A stretch of 64,000 bases of DNA from the NCBI GenBank assembly GCA_900155495.1, contig FTLJ01000080.1, positions 17,481 to 81,480 of the forward strand. The letters run 5' to 3'. Positions 10,145-20,584 of this stretch are shown in pieces; position 1 is the first letter of the stretch, and every line of letters starts with the position of its first letter. The DNA is from Porogramme epimiltina. Its lineage: Eukaryota; Basidiomycota; Agaricomycetes; Polyporales; Polyporaceae. The position numbers and the translations under genes are program-made. Below the pieces are notes generated by a model, which was given only the letters and a program-made list of their open reading frames with translations, was not told the DNA's origin and did not search any database.

Positions 10145-13100
10145 ATGTCGCTCAAGGACGCCCTCGGGTTCTACACGCCAAGTCCCAGGGTAACCGCCGT
10201 CCAAGGAGCTAAGAGCACGACGTTCAAGACACCAGAAGCTAACGCATCCCTCACAATCCCAGAGCTTTTCAAATTCCATGGGGAAAACAGTCAGGACCAT
10301 CCTGTGTTCGTGTACGCAGACGACGACAGACAGCCACGCTTTCTTCGTTACCGCGAGGTGTACCGCGCCATCCAGAAGGCTGCAACATACGCTTCCCCAT
10401 CCTTAGCCCACCTCAAGGATGCGTATGCCAAAGCTGGAGGGGGCCTCGGCGACGCTGACCCTCCTGTCGTCGGTATTCTCGCTAACACAGGTAAGCCTAC
10501 CCCTATATCCAAGTGGCAGAAATCGATTCTCATACGCTCTGCATCTCCAGACTCCATTACATTTTTCACCTTCATCGTCGGGCTGATGTACCTGGCGACC
10601 ACACCATTCGCCATCTCGGTTCGAAACTCGCCTATCGCCATCGCGCATCTTGTTGCGAAGACGGGTGTGACTAAGATGTTCGTCAGCGCCGACCCTGCGA
10701 ACCAACGTCTTGCGCATGAGGCAAACGAGATCCTCGCGAAGGAAGGACGGAAGTTTGATGTCCTCCCCATGCCGCTGTTCAACGACCTCTATGGTCTAGG
10801 GGGAGATGAGGCGCTTGTACCTATGGGACCTGTATCCACTGAGAAAACATGCATTATTATGCACTCGTCTGGTGAGTGCGGATTCATACGCTTGTCATCG
10901 AACTGCATTGACACTGGTACCGTAAACCTGGCAGGATCCACCGCGTTTCCAAAGCCGATCAAATTCTTGGATAAGAACTTTAGAAAATGGGGATCGTTTT
11001 TCTGTACGTTACATCATGATGTAGACCCCCAAATTAATTCTGGCGCTGAAAATATCCACAGCATATGGTGACGTAGACATGTGTGGGGTCCATCTTGGTG
11101 GACACACGAATCCCATGTTTCGTACGTGAGTTTGCGCTGAAATATCTGGATATATCTCACACCGCTTCCCTGCGCAGATGGAATGGGGTCTTTGCTCATT
11201 ACTTGGACAGTGAGTTCCTCTATCCCCCAAACGCAATGTCTACTCACATACGCGGTGCAGATTTACACTGGTGTTATAGTCGCGATGTTCAAACCTTGTA
11301 ACCCCCCTGTTGTCCCCACACCAGAAGCATTCTTGGACTCCATCGTCTGTACGCGGACCGAGATGCTATTTTGCGTCCCTGCTTTCGTGGAAGCGTGGGC
11401 GCGGAGTGTGTCGGATGTAGAGAAAGTGAAGGCACTTCGTCTGATAGTAAGTAGTACTTTTCGCATGCATGCAATCTGGCTCACGCCTTCGCAGATTTAC
11501 TGCGGAGCGCCAATGAACAAGCAAATCGGTGACCGTCTGATCTCGGAGGGTGTTGCACTCACGCCCCTCTACGGCTGGTGAGTTCCTTCGAGAGACTGAG
11601 GTCTCCGTGCACGCTGATGAGCGGCCCTCTTCTGTTGGCAGTACGGAGATCGGTACTCTAGTCCGCCTTATTCCCGATCCAGAGACAATGGACAGATCTG
11701 AATGGGACTGGTTTGAGGTTTCGCCTCATATTAATGGCTGGCTCATCCCGCAAGAGGACCAACCCGGCATCTTTGAGCCTGTTGTCTTGGTGCGTGCTCG
11801 ATCTTCGCCTCCTATGCTCCCTCTTCTCTGACAAATGGTGGAACTTCAACAGGACTGCGACACGTTCACACCAAACGTATTTAACTCGACGTTCGACGGA
11901 CGGCCTGGATATGCGACGAGCGACCTTCTGCAGCAACACCCCACGAAGCCGCACCTGTTCAGAGTGTTTGGACGTGCCGACGATCAACTCATGCTCTCGA
12001 CGGGCGAGAAGACGAACCCCGCTCCGCTTGGTGTGCAATTGCTGTTTCCGTTCTTATCTTCACCACCTCCCCGCTAATACTCATCTTGTTGGGTGACGAT
12101 TGTCAGAGGCCATATTACTCCAAGATCCACATGTGCACGCGTGCCTAATGTTTGGACGCGGGAGATTGCAAAACGGGGTGCTTATCCAGCCCACGGAACA
12201 GTTTGATCCCCGCGACGAGGCACGGTTGGAGGAGTTCCGAAACAAGATCTGGTTTGTCCGTCTTAAACTCATGGCGTTTCCCGCTTGGCTCATCGTTCGT
12301 TCCGCACACCTCTGAATAGGCCGTCAGTCGAGAAGATGAACGCATATGCACCTGCGCACTCGCGTATCTTCAAAGAGACTATCATCGTCAACGATCCTGC
12401 CAAGCCACTAGAGTACACCGCTAAGGGCACACCACGCCGGCAAGTGTGCATCGCGGCATACGAGCCGGAGATCGACGCGCTCTACGCACGTGTCGAACAG
12501 TCTTCTCAAAAAGACTTGCCACTGCCCCGGGACTGGTCGTTGGCGGTCATCACCGAGTATGTCGGAGACCTAGTAAGGAAGGTCATGAAGAATAGCGCAC
12601 TAGAAGACACTAGTGACATATTCTTAGAGGGATGCGACAGGTAAGGTCATGTGGGCTCCTAGCCTGACTAGAAGCTGACCTGGGCCACAAGCTTGCAAGT
12701 AACATGGATCCGCAATACAGTCATACACGCGCTCCGGTCCTCGTCGACTGTCGACATTCACGGAGTTCCTTCCAGCTTCGTCTATACCCACCCTACAATC
12801 GCGTCGCTAGCGGCGTACGTCTCCTCGCTCGCTACTTCCGAACTCAAAGAAGGGCAAGGATCGGCAAATACGGCCGAAATAATGCGTGCGCTATTAGAGA
12901 CTTACAGCGGGGGACTCGTGTACAGGTTCCCGGCTCTCGTAAACGGCCAGGAGGGCAGGGCTAGTACATCCGAGACCGTGATCGTCACGGGTACAACGGG
13001 CCGACTAGGATCCCACCTTCTCGTTCAGTTGCTGGCACGCCAGGATGTTCAGCACGTGTACGCCTTGAATCGTGCCACAGCATCTTCGACCAAATCACTG

Positions 13101-14311
13101 GATGTTCGCTCGCGAGAGGCGTTTAGGATGTGGGGTCTAGATGAATCCCTTCTTGACAGCGAGAAGGTGTCGTTCCACGTCGCAAACTTGACACAACCTC
13201 AGCTCGGCCTAGAGGTTCGCGTATATGAAGAGGTGCGCTCTTCTATCTCCCAGTCAACGATCGAGCTTACGAGTGTCGCGCCGTCAGATGAAGAAGAGTG
13301 TTACTCAAATCATCCACAACGGTACGTACAGCCCTGATCCTACCGGCAATAATGCGACTTACGCCGTCCACAGGCTGGCGCGTCGACTTCAACGTCGCGC
13401 TCTCCTCCTTTGAGACCCTCATTGCAGGCTCTCGAAAACTGCTCGATCTCGCGCTTAACTCCGCTCTCCCTGGGGGGCCACGCGTCCTCTTCGTTAGCTC
13501 CATCTCCTCCGTACGCAGTACGTGCCATCCCGTTTCTAATCCACTCCCCTTGAACCCTCTGACCCGCCAACAGATCACCCCGCGTCCACGCCCGCCCCGG
13601 AGACGCTCGACGTCCCTCCCGAAATGGCCGTCGGGAGCGGGTACCCCGAGAGCAAGTGGGTCACCGAGCAGCTCTTCCGGCGCGCCGCTGAGCAGACCGG
13701 CCTCCGGACGACGTCCGTGCGTGTCGGGCAGGTGTGCGGCGACCGACACGCGGGCGGGTGGGGTACATCCGAATGGGTCCCCGCGCTCGTGAAGATTAGC
13801 CAGCGGCTGGGCGCCATCCCCTCCCGCGACGAGGTGCGCGCTCCCCCCTCTCCCCCTCTCCTCCTCTCCTCCTCTAGGACTACTGCTGACGGACATGTCG
13901 CTCTAGGAGGTCTCATGGGTCCCGGTGGACGTCGTCGCCGCGACACTGCAGGAGATGGCGACAAGCGGCGAGCCCGTGCTGCACCTCGTCACACCGCGGC
14001 CCGTTCCATGGGACACACTCTTCCGCCCCATCGCGGCGCGCCTGGGACTGCCGCTCGTACCGTACGCGGACTGGCTCGCGCGCGTCGAGCGGTCCGCCGC
14101 GGACGCACGCGCGCAGGCCGACGGCGCGGGCGCGCACGACTCCGCGCACAGCCTGCTGGAGTTCTTCCGGAACGAGGGCATGCGCTTCTCCCTGAGCACG
14201 GACAGGGCGGTGCGCTGCTCGCCCGCGCTGGCGGATGCGCAGCCGCTTGGGCCCGAGGACGCGGAGAGGTGGTTGGAGTTTTGGGGAAAGGTCGAGTATA
14301 TTAAGGTGTAA
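10145..14311 (+). CDS. NRPS-like adenylate-forming reductase (A-T-R), paralog 1
   Basis: Lys2-like enzyme type that activates a carboxylic acid with ATP, loads it on a phosphopantetheine arm and releases it as an aldehyde or alcohol with NAD(P)H; substrate unknown. Domains in order: adenylation domain with MHSSGSTAFPKPI (A3-like, about 10860-10950), LTPLYGCTEIG (A5), FGRADDQLMLSTGEKTNP (A7-A8, about 11970-12030) and LEYTAKGTPRRQ (A10 lysine, about 12410-12450); a thiolation domain with EGCDSLQ, whose Ser codon is split by an intron (12631 / 12692); then a Rossmann reductase with TVIVTGTTGRLGSHLL (about 12975-13030) and the SDR catalytic pair in SGYPESKW (about 13630-13660). It ends KVEYIKV at 14311. 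About a dozen small introns; I see no disabling change. It is transcribed away from TDP1. Two paralogs lie at 26012-30079 and 36987-41324, and its own 3' tail is duplicated downstream. Confidence 0.9.
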
Positions 14312-14386
14312 CCACACACATGGAGCCCCTCACGTAGACGAAGATGTACTGTACACGGCTAAGCGTCCGTCCGTAACAATATCATT

Positions 14387-14955
14387 ATGACTGTCCTACT
14401 TCCGACGGACACAGGTCGCGACTCCCCGCCGGGTCATGCGCGACCCCTGTCCTGCTCGCGTCGGCAGTCGTCACCCGCGCCTGCGCCGCCCCTCTTCAGC
14501 GCCATCCTCAGCTTGCACACGCGCTCCTCGTACCTCCCCCCCCTCCTCCCCGCCTCTGTGCTCCAAAAACTCGCGCAAGTGTGGATGCGCGCGCGGTGCA
14601 GAGAAGGACGGGCAGGGTGAAAATGTCGCGCGTGAGGTGGGCAGGGTCCGCGCTGGCTTCGAGGGCGGGTAATGTGATTGAAGATGCGGAGGATGCCATT
14701 GTAGGTATCTGTGCGTGAAGAGTTAGGGAGGACAAGTCAGCGTGTAAGGAGGGCTCATGAGGGGATGAGGACTCGCCAGGGAGGATGCCCTCGCCGGGCT
14801 TGACCTGGCACATATCAAACCAGATGAGGACTTGGGCGAGAACGCGGAAAGCAAGATCATCGTGTGCGAGCTCGTCAGGATGCAGCGCCGCCCGCGCCAA
14901 GGTCGCAAGCAGCGCATCGCTCCGCGCGACATCGTCCGACGCCCCCATCACGCTC
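14387..14955 (-). pseudogene. DUF6535 gene fragment 1 (C-terminal part only, internally deleted)
   Basis: On the minus strand, ASDDVARSDALLATLARAALHPDELAHDDLAFRVLAQVLIW at about 14810-14955 matches the middle of the intact gene at 20585-22990. Further on, LTRDIFTLPVLLCTARAS and RYEERVCKLRMAL correspond to its C-terminus. The segment between them, which in the intact gene runs from the ADDARIRAS to the REFLEALEDG stretch, is deleted, and the reading frame changes at the join. No 5' part, no transmembrane exons and no start are present. It lies about 60 bp downstream of the first P-loop gene's stop codon. Confidence 0.82.
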
Positions 14956-15016
14956 GGTACCTCATGGGATCGCACAGGCGAGCTTGCGGGAACCACCGCA
15001 TCTTCCCCATAGGTCT

Positions 15017-16944
15017 TCAGAGCCCGGCGCGAAGGCCGATAAATTGTACGTAGACCTCGCCGGGTACCTCATCGTACTCCTTTGCCATGTTCCATTGCAC
15101 CCTCTCCTCATACACGCTCCTCGGAGCGACCAGAACGTACTTGACCTCCACTGAAACGGAATCATGGACGGCCGTCGCCTTCGCCATCAGCGTCTTCACG
15201 ACTTCGAATCCTTCAGCTGCTCCATCGCAGAATTTGCTGATCGCCGTTCGAATGATCCATAACACGACCTTGAAGGCGCGACCAGAATCATCACATAGGA
15301 CGTCGTAGAAAAACGCATCGAACAGAGGGTTGTCGAGAGCCACAGGGACGTAGCATATACCGGGAGTTGCAACGATGGAATCGTCTAGCCGTTCGTACAT
15401 CTTGATCCTCCTGCGCATGACGGGCAGTCCCGATGGGGAATGCGGGAGGCTTGATGTCTGTGAGTGCGGGGGGATCGGCTGCGTCTCCTCGAGAGGGGGG
15501 TAGGCAAAGTGGCGGGGGAACCCTTCTCTGCCTTGCGACTGCACCATGGGCGCGAATAGTTCCAATGAAAGAGCGTCAATAGATGGGGAGAGGCTACTGA
15601 TGAGACACAGGGAGATGTTCTTGAAGACATAGTCCGGAAGGGCAGAGCGGTATGGAGAAGCAATGCTACAACTGTTGAAGAGAGCCCGGGCTTCATCGAC
15701 CTCGAGTTCGGAGAGTCTAATCCAGAGGAGTTCGGAAACCAGCGTGCCTTTGATCGCGAAGAAAGGAAGGTCGTTTGTCATGTTGTCGGAGTTCTTGTCA
15801 AGATCCCGTTTTTGAACCAGTGCGAGACAGTGAGACAAATCTCCAAAAGAGGAGGGATCGGTCAGAAAGCTTTTGAGGTGGTGGATGTCGTCCAACTCGC
15901 CGACAACTTGTTTCAGAGTGTCCTTGTAGTCGTCTCCGTCTTGCAACAGACGATCGATGTCGCGCGGGCATCCACCGACTTGAGACGAAAGTTCTGCGAT
16001 GCCCGCAGGTGTATTGTATTGCTTGATAGTGTCCGCTTCGAGTGCTGACATCCCTTCTGTCTCAAACCTGGAAGGACGCTGAGTCGTGTACACAATCCAT
16101 TCACGATCAATGATACGTACAAATGATGAAGTTCATTGTTGTCCCAAGGGGATAGCAGCCACCGACGGGCATGGCGCTTCTTCACCAGAGATTTGAACCG
16201 CAAAACGTCGGGCGAAGCGAATACCGCATAGAATATGTTTCCTGCGGAAAACAAGGGTCCCTGGATGACTTCTTTCTTCTCCGGAGGATCGAAGAGGTAC
16301 CAGGTACGCTGCGCGGTGTCGTATGGGATAAGGGGAAGATCGAGAGTCGACAATTGCGCGGCGGGCCGCATACATATGCCTTCCCGATGGAACAAAAAAA
16401 TCTCCCCTAGGTTGCTATTGAACATGACCGGGTGTCCTGCAGCCAAGCGACGAAGCAAAGCATACACGGCAAAGTACGACTTGCCTATTAAAAGAAGAAA
16501 GGGCTTCAGATGAGGACGTCACTCGAGAAAACAAAAGCGTACCGATGCCAGGCTGTCCAGTAATAACGACACCGGGAATTTTTTTCTTCTTTTGACAACA
16601 ATACTCCATCCTGTCGTACAACGTCTTGTACTCCTCTCGAACGTAAATCTTTCCATTTGAGGATCGCAGAAGACCGAGATGGTCCCAGATCCGAGCCTGT
16701 GGTATCTCGACGACGTCTGAGAAAGCGGACAAGCCAGCATTCCACCAAGCGTTGCGGAATTCGTTCCAGTACACATTGTCACACGACAACCAGCCAGGTG
16801 GCTAGAGCATAAGAAACGGTGAGATTGGGCGTTTGCAGTATACGCTGAGAAGCTCACTATTCCAACATCTAAACGGGGTTTTTTAGGCTTAGGGCCATCC
16901 GATGAGGGAGACGAAGGTGGGTGCAGATTCGGAGTCGAAGCCAT
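15017..16944 (-). CDS. CR-RHS/Crinkler-like P-loop NTPase, copy 1
   Basis: The start is ATG at 16942-16944. A short basic N-terminus with a nuclear-signal-like run (KPKKPR) is followed by PPGWLSCDNVYWNEFRNAWW and a P-loop domain with the Walker A motif GVVITGQPGIGKS. The Gly codon before Lys-Ser is split by an intron (about 16484-16540). Then come RRLAAGHPVMFNSNLGEIFLF and DLPLIPYDTAQRTWYLFDPP, and a last exon (15017-16062) of about 350 residues ending VEVKYVLVAPRSVYEERVQW and VQFIGL. The architecture resembles the eukaryotic Crinkler/RHS group, where a P-loop NTPase precedes a C-terminal effector region often related to nucleases. I cannot see definite nuclease residues. The family assignment is from recognition, not a search. 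It appears intact. A second copy lies at 18249-20173. Confidence 0.7.
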
Positions 16945-17088
16945 AGTGGATATCTAGTCCGACAAGAGGTACAGGCGTACAGGGATGAGATGATAAAGGT
17001 TGGCGAACTGGAAAAGGGAGACCGGCGGACAGGGTGGTGGTTGCAGAAATAAGGCTAAAGCTTGAAGCGTTTCTCATGACGCAGTCTC

Positions 17089-17100
17089 CACGTGCACGTG
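17089..17100. promoter_or_regulatory. Twin E-box upstream of P-loop copy 1
   Basis: CACGTGCACGTG, two abutting CACGTG boxes and itself palindromic, lies about 145 bp upstream of the start codon at 16944. The same 12-mer is kept at the matching place of copy 2 (20315-20326). bHLH factors such as Pho4/Cbf1 bind CACGTG; which factor acts here is unknown. Confidence 0.5.
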
Positions 17101-17210
17101 ATGCTTTCAACGCATACATGCCATCCAGAAGCATCCGCTCCTTTCGACACCCGGGAGGCCTTCCTCTACCTACGAACTGTACAAGGTAGCACGGGGGGGC
17201 ACGGTCGCTT

Positions 17211-17273
17211 GGCCCCGAGGATATGGAGAGGTGGCTGAAATCTCGGGGGAAGGTCGGGTATATCAAAGTATAA
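17211..17273 (+). pseudogene. Relic of the reductase 1 3' end, copy a
   Basis: Twenty codons plus stop remain in frame: GPEDMERWLKSRGKVGYIKV against GPEDAERWLEFWGKVEYIKV in the gene. The similarity continues past the stop (CACACA, then GTAGACGAA and GTACACG motifs). Upstream of 17205 similarity to the reductase is lost and the P-loop gene promoter begins, so this is a duplication junction rather than a gene. Confidence 0.88.
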
Positions 17274-17356
17274 TCACACACAAAGAGCCCTCTCAGGCTC
17301 GCGTAGACGAAAATGTACCGTACACGACTAAGCGCCCTTCCATAACACTATCGGTA

Positions 17357-18225
17357 TCACTGCCCAGCCTCTAGCAGAGGCTGGTCGCGACTCCCCGCCG
17401 GGTCGTGCGCGACCCCAATCCCGTTCGCGTCTGACAGGCGCCGCCGACGTCGCCCTCGCACCCCCTCCAACGCTATCCTAAGCTCGCACACGCGCTCCTC
17501 GTACCTGCTCGCCCAGAACATCTCCCCGCCCGCTGCCGCCTCCGTGCACAGCTTGCCCAGCTTGCCCAGCACGCCCTCCTCGAGCGCCTCCAAAAACTCG
17601 CGCGAGACGAGCTCGCCACGGGCGCCTCCGGCCCCACCCGCGGGCTGAGACCGGGCGCGCTGCGCGTCCGCGAGCAGGAGCGCTGTGAGGTCATGCAGGG
17701 GCGGCGCGTGCGCGTCCGTGTCCCACCCGGCCGACAGGGGAGCGGCGAGCCGCTGGAGGGCGCGGCGCGCAGAGGCGCGAATGCGCGCGTCGTCTGCGGG
17801 CGAGAGGGTGGTGGGCGTCGCGCGCGCGGTGCAGAGGAGCGGCACGCGCAGGGTGGAGATGTAGCGCGCGAGGAGTGCTGGGTCCGCGGTGGGTTCGGGT
17901 GTGAGTGAGCCGCTTGAGGATGTGGAGGGGAAAGTTGGGGGTAGCTGGGTGAGGAGGCGCTGCTCTGCCGCGGCTGCGACTGTACAAGTCGAGTTAGCGT
18001 GAGCAAGTCAGCATTTTAAGGGGGGCTCGTGGGAGGACTCACTAAGGCGAATGCCCTCACCGAGTTTGACCTGACGCATCTCAGACCATATGAGGACTTG
18101 AGCGAGAACGCGGAAGGAGAGATCATCGTGCGCGAGCTCGTCAGGGTGCAGCGCCGCTCACGCCAAGGTGACAAGCAGCGCATTGCTCCTCGCAACGTTC
18201 TCCGCACAGGCTCGCTTGCAGGAAC
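17357..18225 (-). pseudogene. DUF6535 gene fragment 2 (5'-truncated, premature stop)
   Basis: On the minus strand the segment begins near 18215 with ENVARSNALLVTLA, where the intact gene has DVTRSDALLATLARAALHPDEL. The Arg codon after TLA is TGA here (complement of 18158-18160). After the intron, the C-terminal exon is open from about 18000 to 17357 (AEQRLLTQLPPTFPST, ALLARYISTLRV, REFLEALEEGVLGKL, RYEERVCELRIALEG). The membrane-spanning 5' exons are absent. It is less decayed than fragment 1 but cannot encode the parent protein. Confidence 0.85.
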
Positions 18226-18248
18226 CACCGCATCTTTCCCGTAGGTCT

Positions 18249-20173
18249 TCAGAGCTCGGTGCGAAGGCCGATGAATTGTACGTAGACCTCGCCGGGTACC
18301 CCATCGTACTCCTTTGCCATGTTCCATTGCACCCTCTCCGCATACACGCTCCTCGGAGCCACCAGAACGTACTTGACCTCCACTGAAACCGAATCATAGA
18401 TGGCCGTCGCCTTCTCTATCAGCGTCTTCACGACTTCGAATCCTTCAGCTGCTCCGTCGCAGGATTTGCTGATCGTTGTTCGAATGATCCATAACACGAC
18501 CTTTGATGCGCGCCCAGAATCGTCACACAGGACTTCGTAGAAGAACGCATCGAACAGAGGGTTGTTGAGAGCCGCAGGGACATAGCATATACCGGGAGTT
18601 GCAACGACGGAGTCGTCTAGCTGTTCGTACCTCTTGATCTTCCTGCGCATGACGGGCAGTCCCGATGGGGAATGCGGGAGGCTTGATGTCTGTGAGCGCG
18701 GGAGGGTCGGCTGCGTCTCCCCGAGAGGGAGATAGGCAAAGTGGCGGGGGAACCCTTCTCTGCCTTGCGACTGCACCATGGGCGCGAATAGTTCCAATGA
18801 GAGAGAGTCAATAGATGGGTAGAGGCTACTGATAAGACATAGGGCGATGTTCTTGAAGACGTAGTCCGAAAGGGCAGCGCAGTATGGACTAGTAGCAGTG
18901 CTACAACTCTGGAAGAGAGCCCGCGCTTCATCGACCTTGAGTCTGAGGAGTCTAGTCCAGAGGCGTTCGGAGGCCAGCGTGCCTTTGATGGTAAGCAATT
19001 GGCCGTCGTCTGCCATGTTATCGGGCTTCCGGTCAAGGTCCCATTTTTGAACCAGTACGAGACAGTGAGACAGATCGCCAGAGGAGGAAGGATCAGTTAT
19101 AAAGCGTTCGAGGGCGTGCAAATCGTTCAACTGGTTGACGGCTCGTTGCACAGTCTCCTTGTAGTTGATTTTGCCTTGCAACAGACGAATGATGTCGCGC
19201 GGGCATCCACCGACTTGAGACGAAAGTTCTGCGATGCCCGCAGGTGTGTTGTATTGCTCGATAACGTCCGCTTCGAGTGGTGACATCCCTTCTGTCTCAA
19301 ACCTGGAAGGACGCTGAGTCGTGTACACGATCCATCCACAGTCAATGATACGTACAAATGATGAAGTTCATTGTTGTCCCAAGGAGATAGCAGCCAACGA
19401 CGGGCATAGTTCTTCTCCAGATATTTGAACCGCAAAACGTCGGGCGGAGCGAATACCGCATAGAATACGTTTACTTCGAAAAACAAGGGACCCTGAATGA
19501 TTTCTTTCTTCTCCGGTGGATCGAAGAGACACCAGGTACGCTGCGTGGTGTCGTATGGGATAAGGGGAAGATCGAGAGTCGACAATGACGTGGTGGGCCG
19601 CATACATATGCCTTCCCGATGGAACAAAAAAATCTCCCCTAAGTTGCTATCGAACATGGTCGAGTGTCCAGCGGCCAAGCGACGAAGCAAAGCGTACACG
19701 GCGAAGTACGACTTGCCTATTGACAGAAGAAATGGCTTGAGATAAGGACAATACTCGGGAAAACTTAAGCGTACCGATGCCAGGCTGTCCAGTAATGATG
19801 ACTCCGGGAATTTTTTTCTCCCTTTGGCAACAATATTCCATCCTGTCGTACATCGTTTTGTACTCCTCTCGGACGTAAATCTTTCCATTTGAGAATCGCA
19901 GAAGACCGAGATGGGTCCAGATCCGAGCTTGCGGTATCTCGACGATGTCTGAGAAAGCGGACAAGCCAACATTCCACCAAGCGTCGCGGAATTCGTCCCA
20001 GTACGCGTTGTCACACAACAACCAGCCAGATGGCTAGAGCATAAGAAATGATGAGATTGGGCGTTTGTAGTATACGCTAAGAAGCTCACTATTCCAGCAT
20101 TTAAACGGGGTTTCTTAGGCTTGGGACCATCCGACGAGGGAGACGAAGGTGGGTGCAGATGAGTGGAAGCCAT
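18249..20173 (-). CDS. CR-RHS/Crinkler-like P-loop NTPase, copy 2
   Basis: Tandem duplicate of the gene at 15017-16944, with the same start context, intron places and domain order: N-terminal KPKKPR, SCDNVYWNEF-type block (here LCDNAYWDEFRDAWW), Walker A GVIITGQPGIG then KS after an intron (about 19715-19775), and a C-terminal exon ending VEVKYVLVAPRSVYAERVQW and VQFIGLRTEL. By eye most residues are identical to copy 1; differences are scattered substitutions plus a one-residue difference (KKRHARRW in copy 1, KNYARRW here). Both copies remain open over more than 350 codons of the last exon, which suggests selection or a young duplication. The gene is followed within 70 bp by a DUF6535 fragment on the same strand. 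Confidence 0.7.
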
Positions 20174-20314
20174 AGTGGATATCTAGTCCGACAAGAGGTA
20201 CAGGCGTACGGGGATGAGATGATAAAGGTTAGCGAACTGGAAAAGGGAGACCGGCGGACAGGGTGGGGGTTGCAGAAATAAGGCTAAAGCAAACGTTAGC
20301 TATGACACAGTCCC

Positions 20315-20326
20315 CACGTGCACGTG
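20315..20326. promoter_or_regulatory. Twin E-box upstream of P-loop copy 2
   Basis: CACGTGCACGTG about 145 bp upstream of the start at 20173, at the same place as in copy 1 (17089-17100). Flanking bases differ between copies while the 12-mer is unchanged. Confidence 0.5.
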
Positions 20327-20438
20327 ATGCTTTCAACGCACGCATGGCATCCAGGAGCAGAGCATCCACTCCTCTCGGTACCGAGGCCTTCCTCTACCTA
20401 CGAACTGTACAAGGTAGCACGGGGACGCACTGTCGCTT

Positions 20439-20501
20439 GGCCCCGAGGATATGGAGAGGTGGCTGAAGTCTCGGGGGAAGGTCGGGTATATCAAAGTATA
20501 A
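20439..20501 (+). pseudogene. Relic of the reductase 1 3' end, copy b
   Basis: In-frame tail identical in its last 20 codons to relic a (GPEDMERWLKSRGKVGYIKV, stop TAA), including the same replacements relative to the parent gene. It is followed by the same non-coding flank. The shared replacements show that relics a and b descend from one duplicate, not from two independent copies of the gene. Confidence 0.88.
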
Positions 20502-20584
20502 CCACACACAAAGTGCCCGGGCCCTCTCGCGTGGACGAAAATGTACTGTACACGAACAAGCATCCGTCGGGAACACTATCAGCA

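Larger units (their letters stand above)
14249..20501. repeat. Tandem segmental duplication (two extra units of about 3.0 and 3.2 kb)
   Basis: The last 20 codons plus 3' flank of reductase 1 (14249-14311 and onward) recur at 17211-17273 and 20439-20501. After each of these three copies comes, on the minus strand, a DUF6535 C-terminal segment: broken in the first two and intact in the third. After each of the first two comes a P-loop gene. Stop-to-stop spacing is 2962 bp and 3228 bp. The simplest reading is an ancestral order of reductase tail followed by DUF6535 gene, into which a P-loop gene came, followed by two rounds of tandem duplication. Divergence is clear but modest, so the event is not very recent. 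Confidence 0.88.

Noticed and set aside
13840..13875. CT-rich run as a microsatellite or regulatory site
   Set aside because: It lies within an intron of reductase 1 and is explained by the polypyrimidine tract near the 3' splice site.
17160..17210. Extension of reductase relic a further upstream
   Set aside because: Alignment to the reductase before the GPED codons is not convincing; the sequence here matches the other P-loop promoter copy instead.
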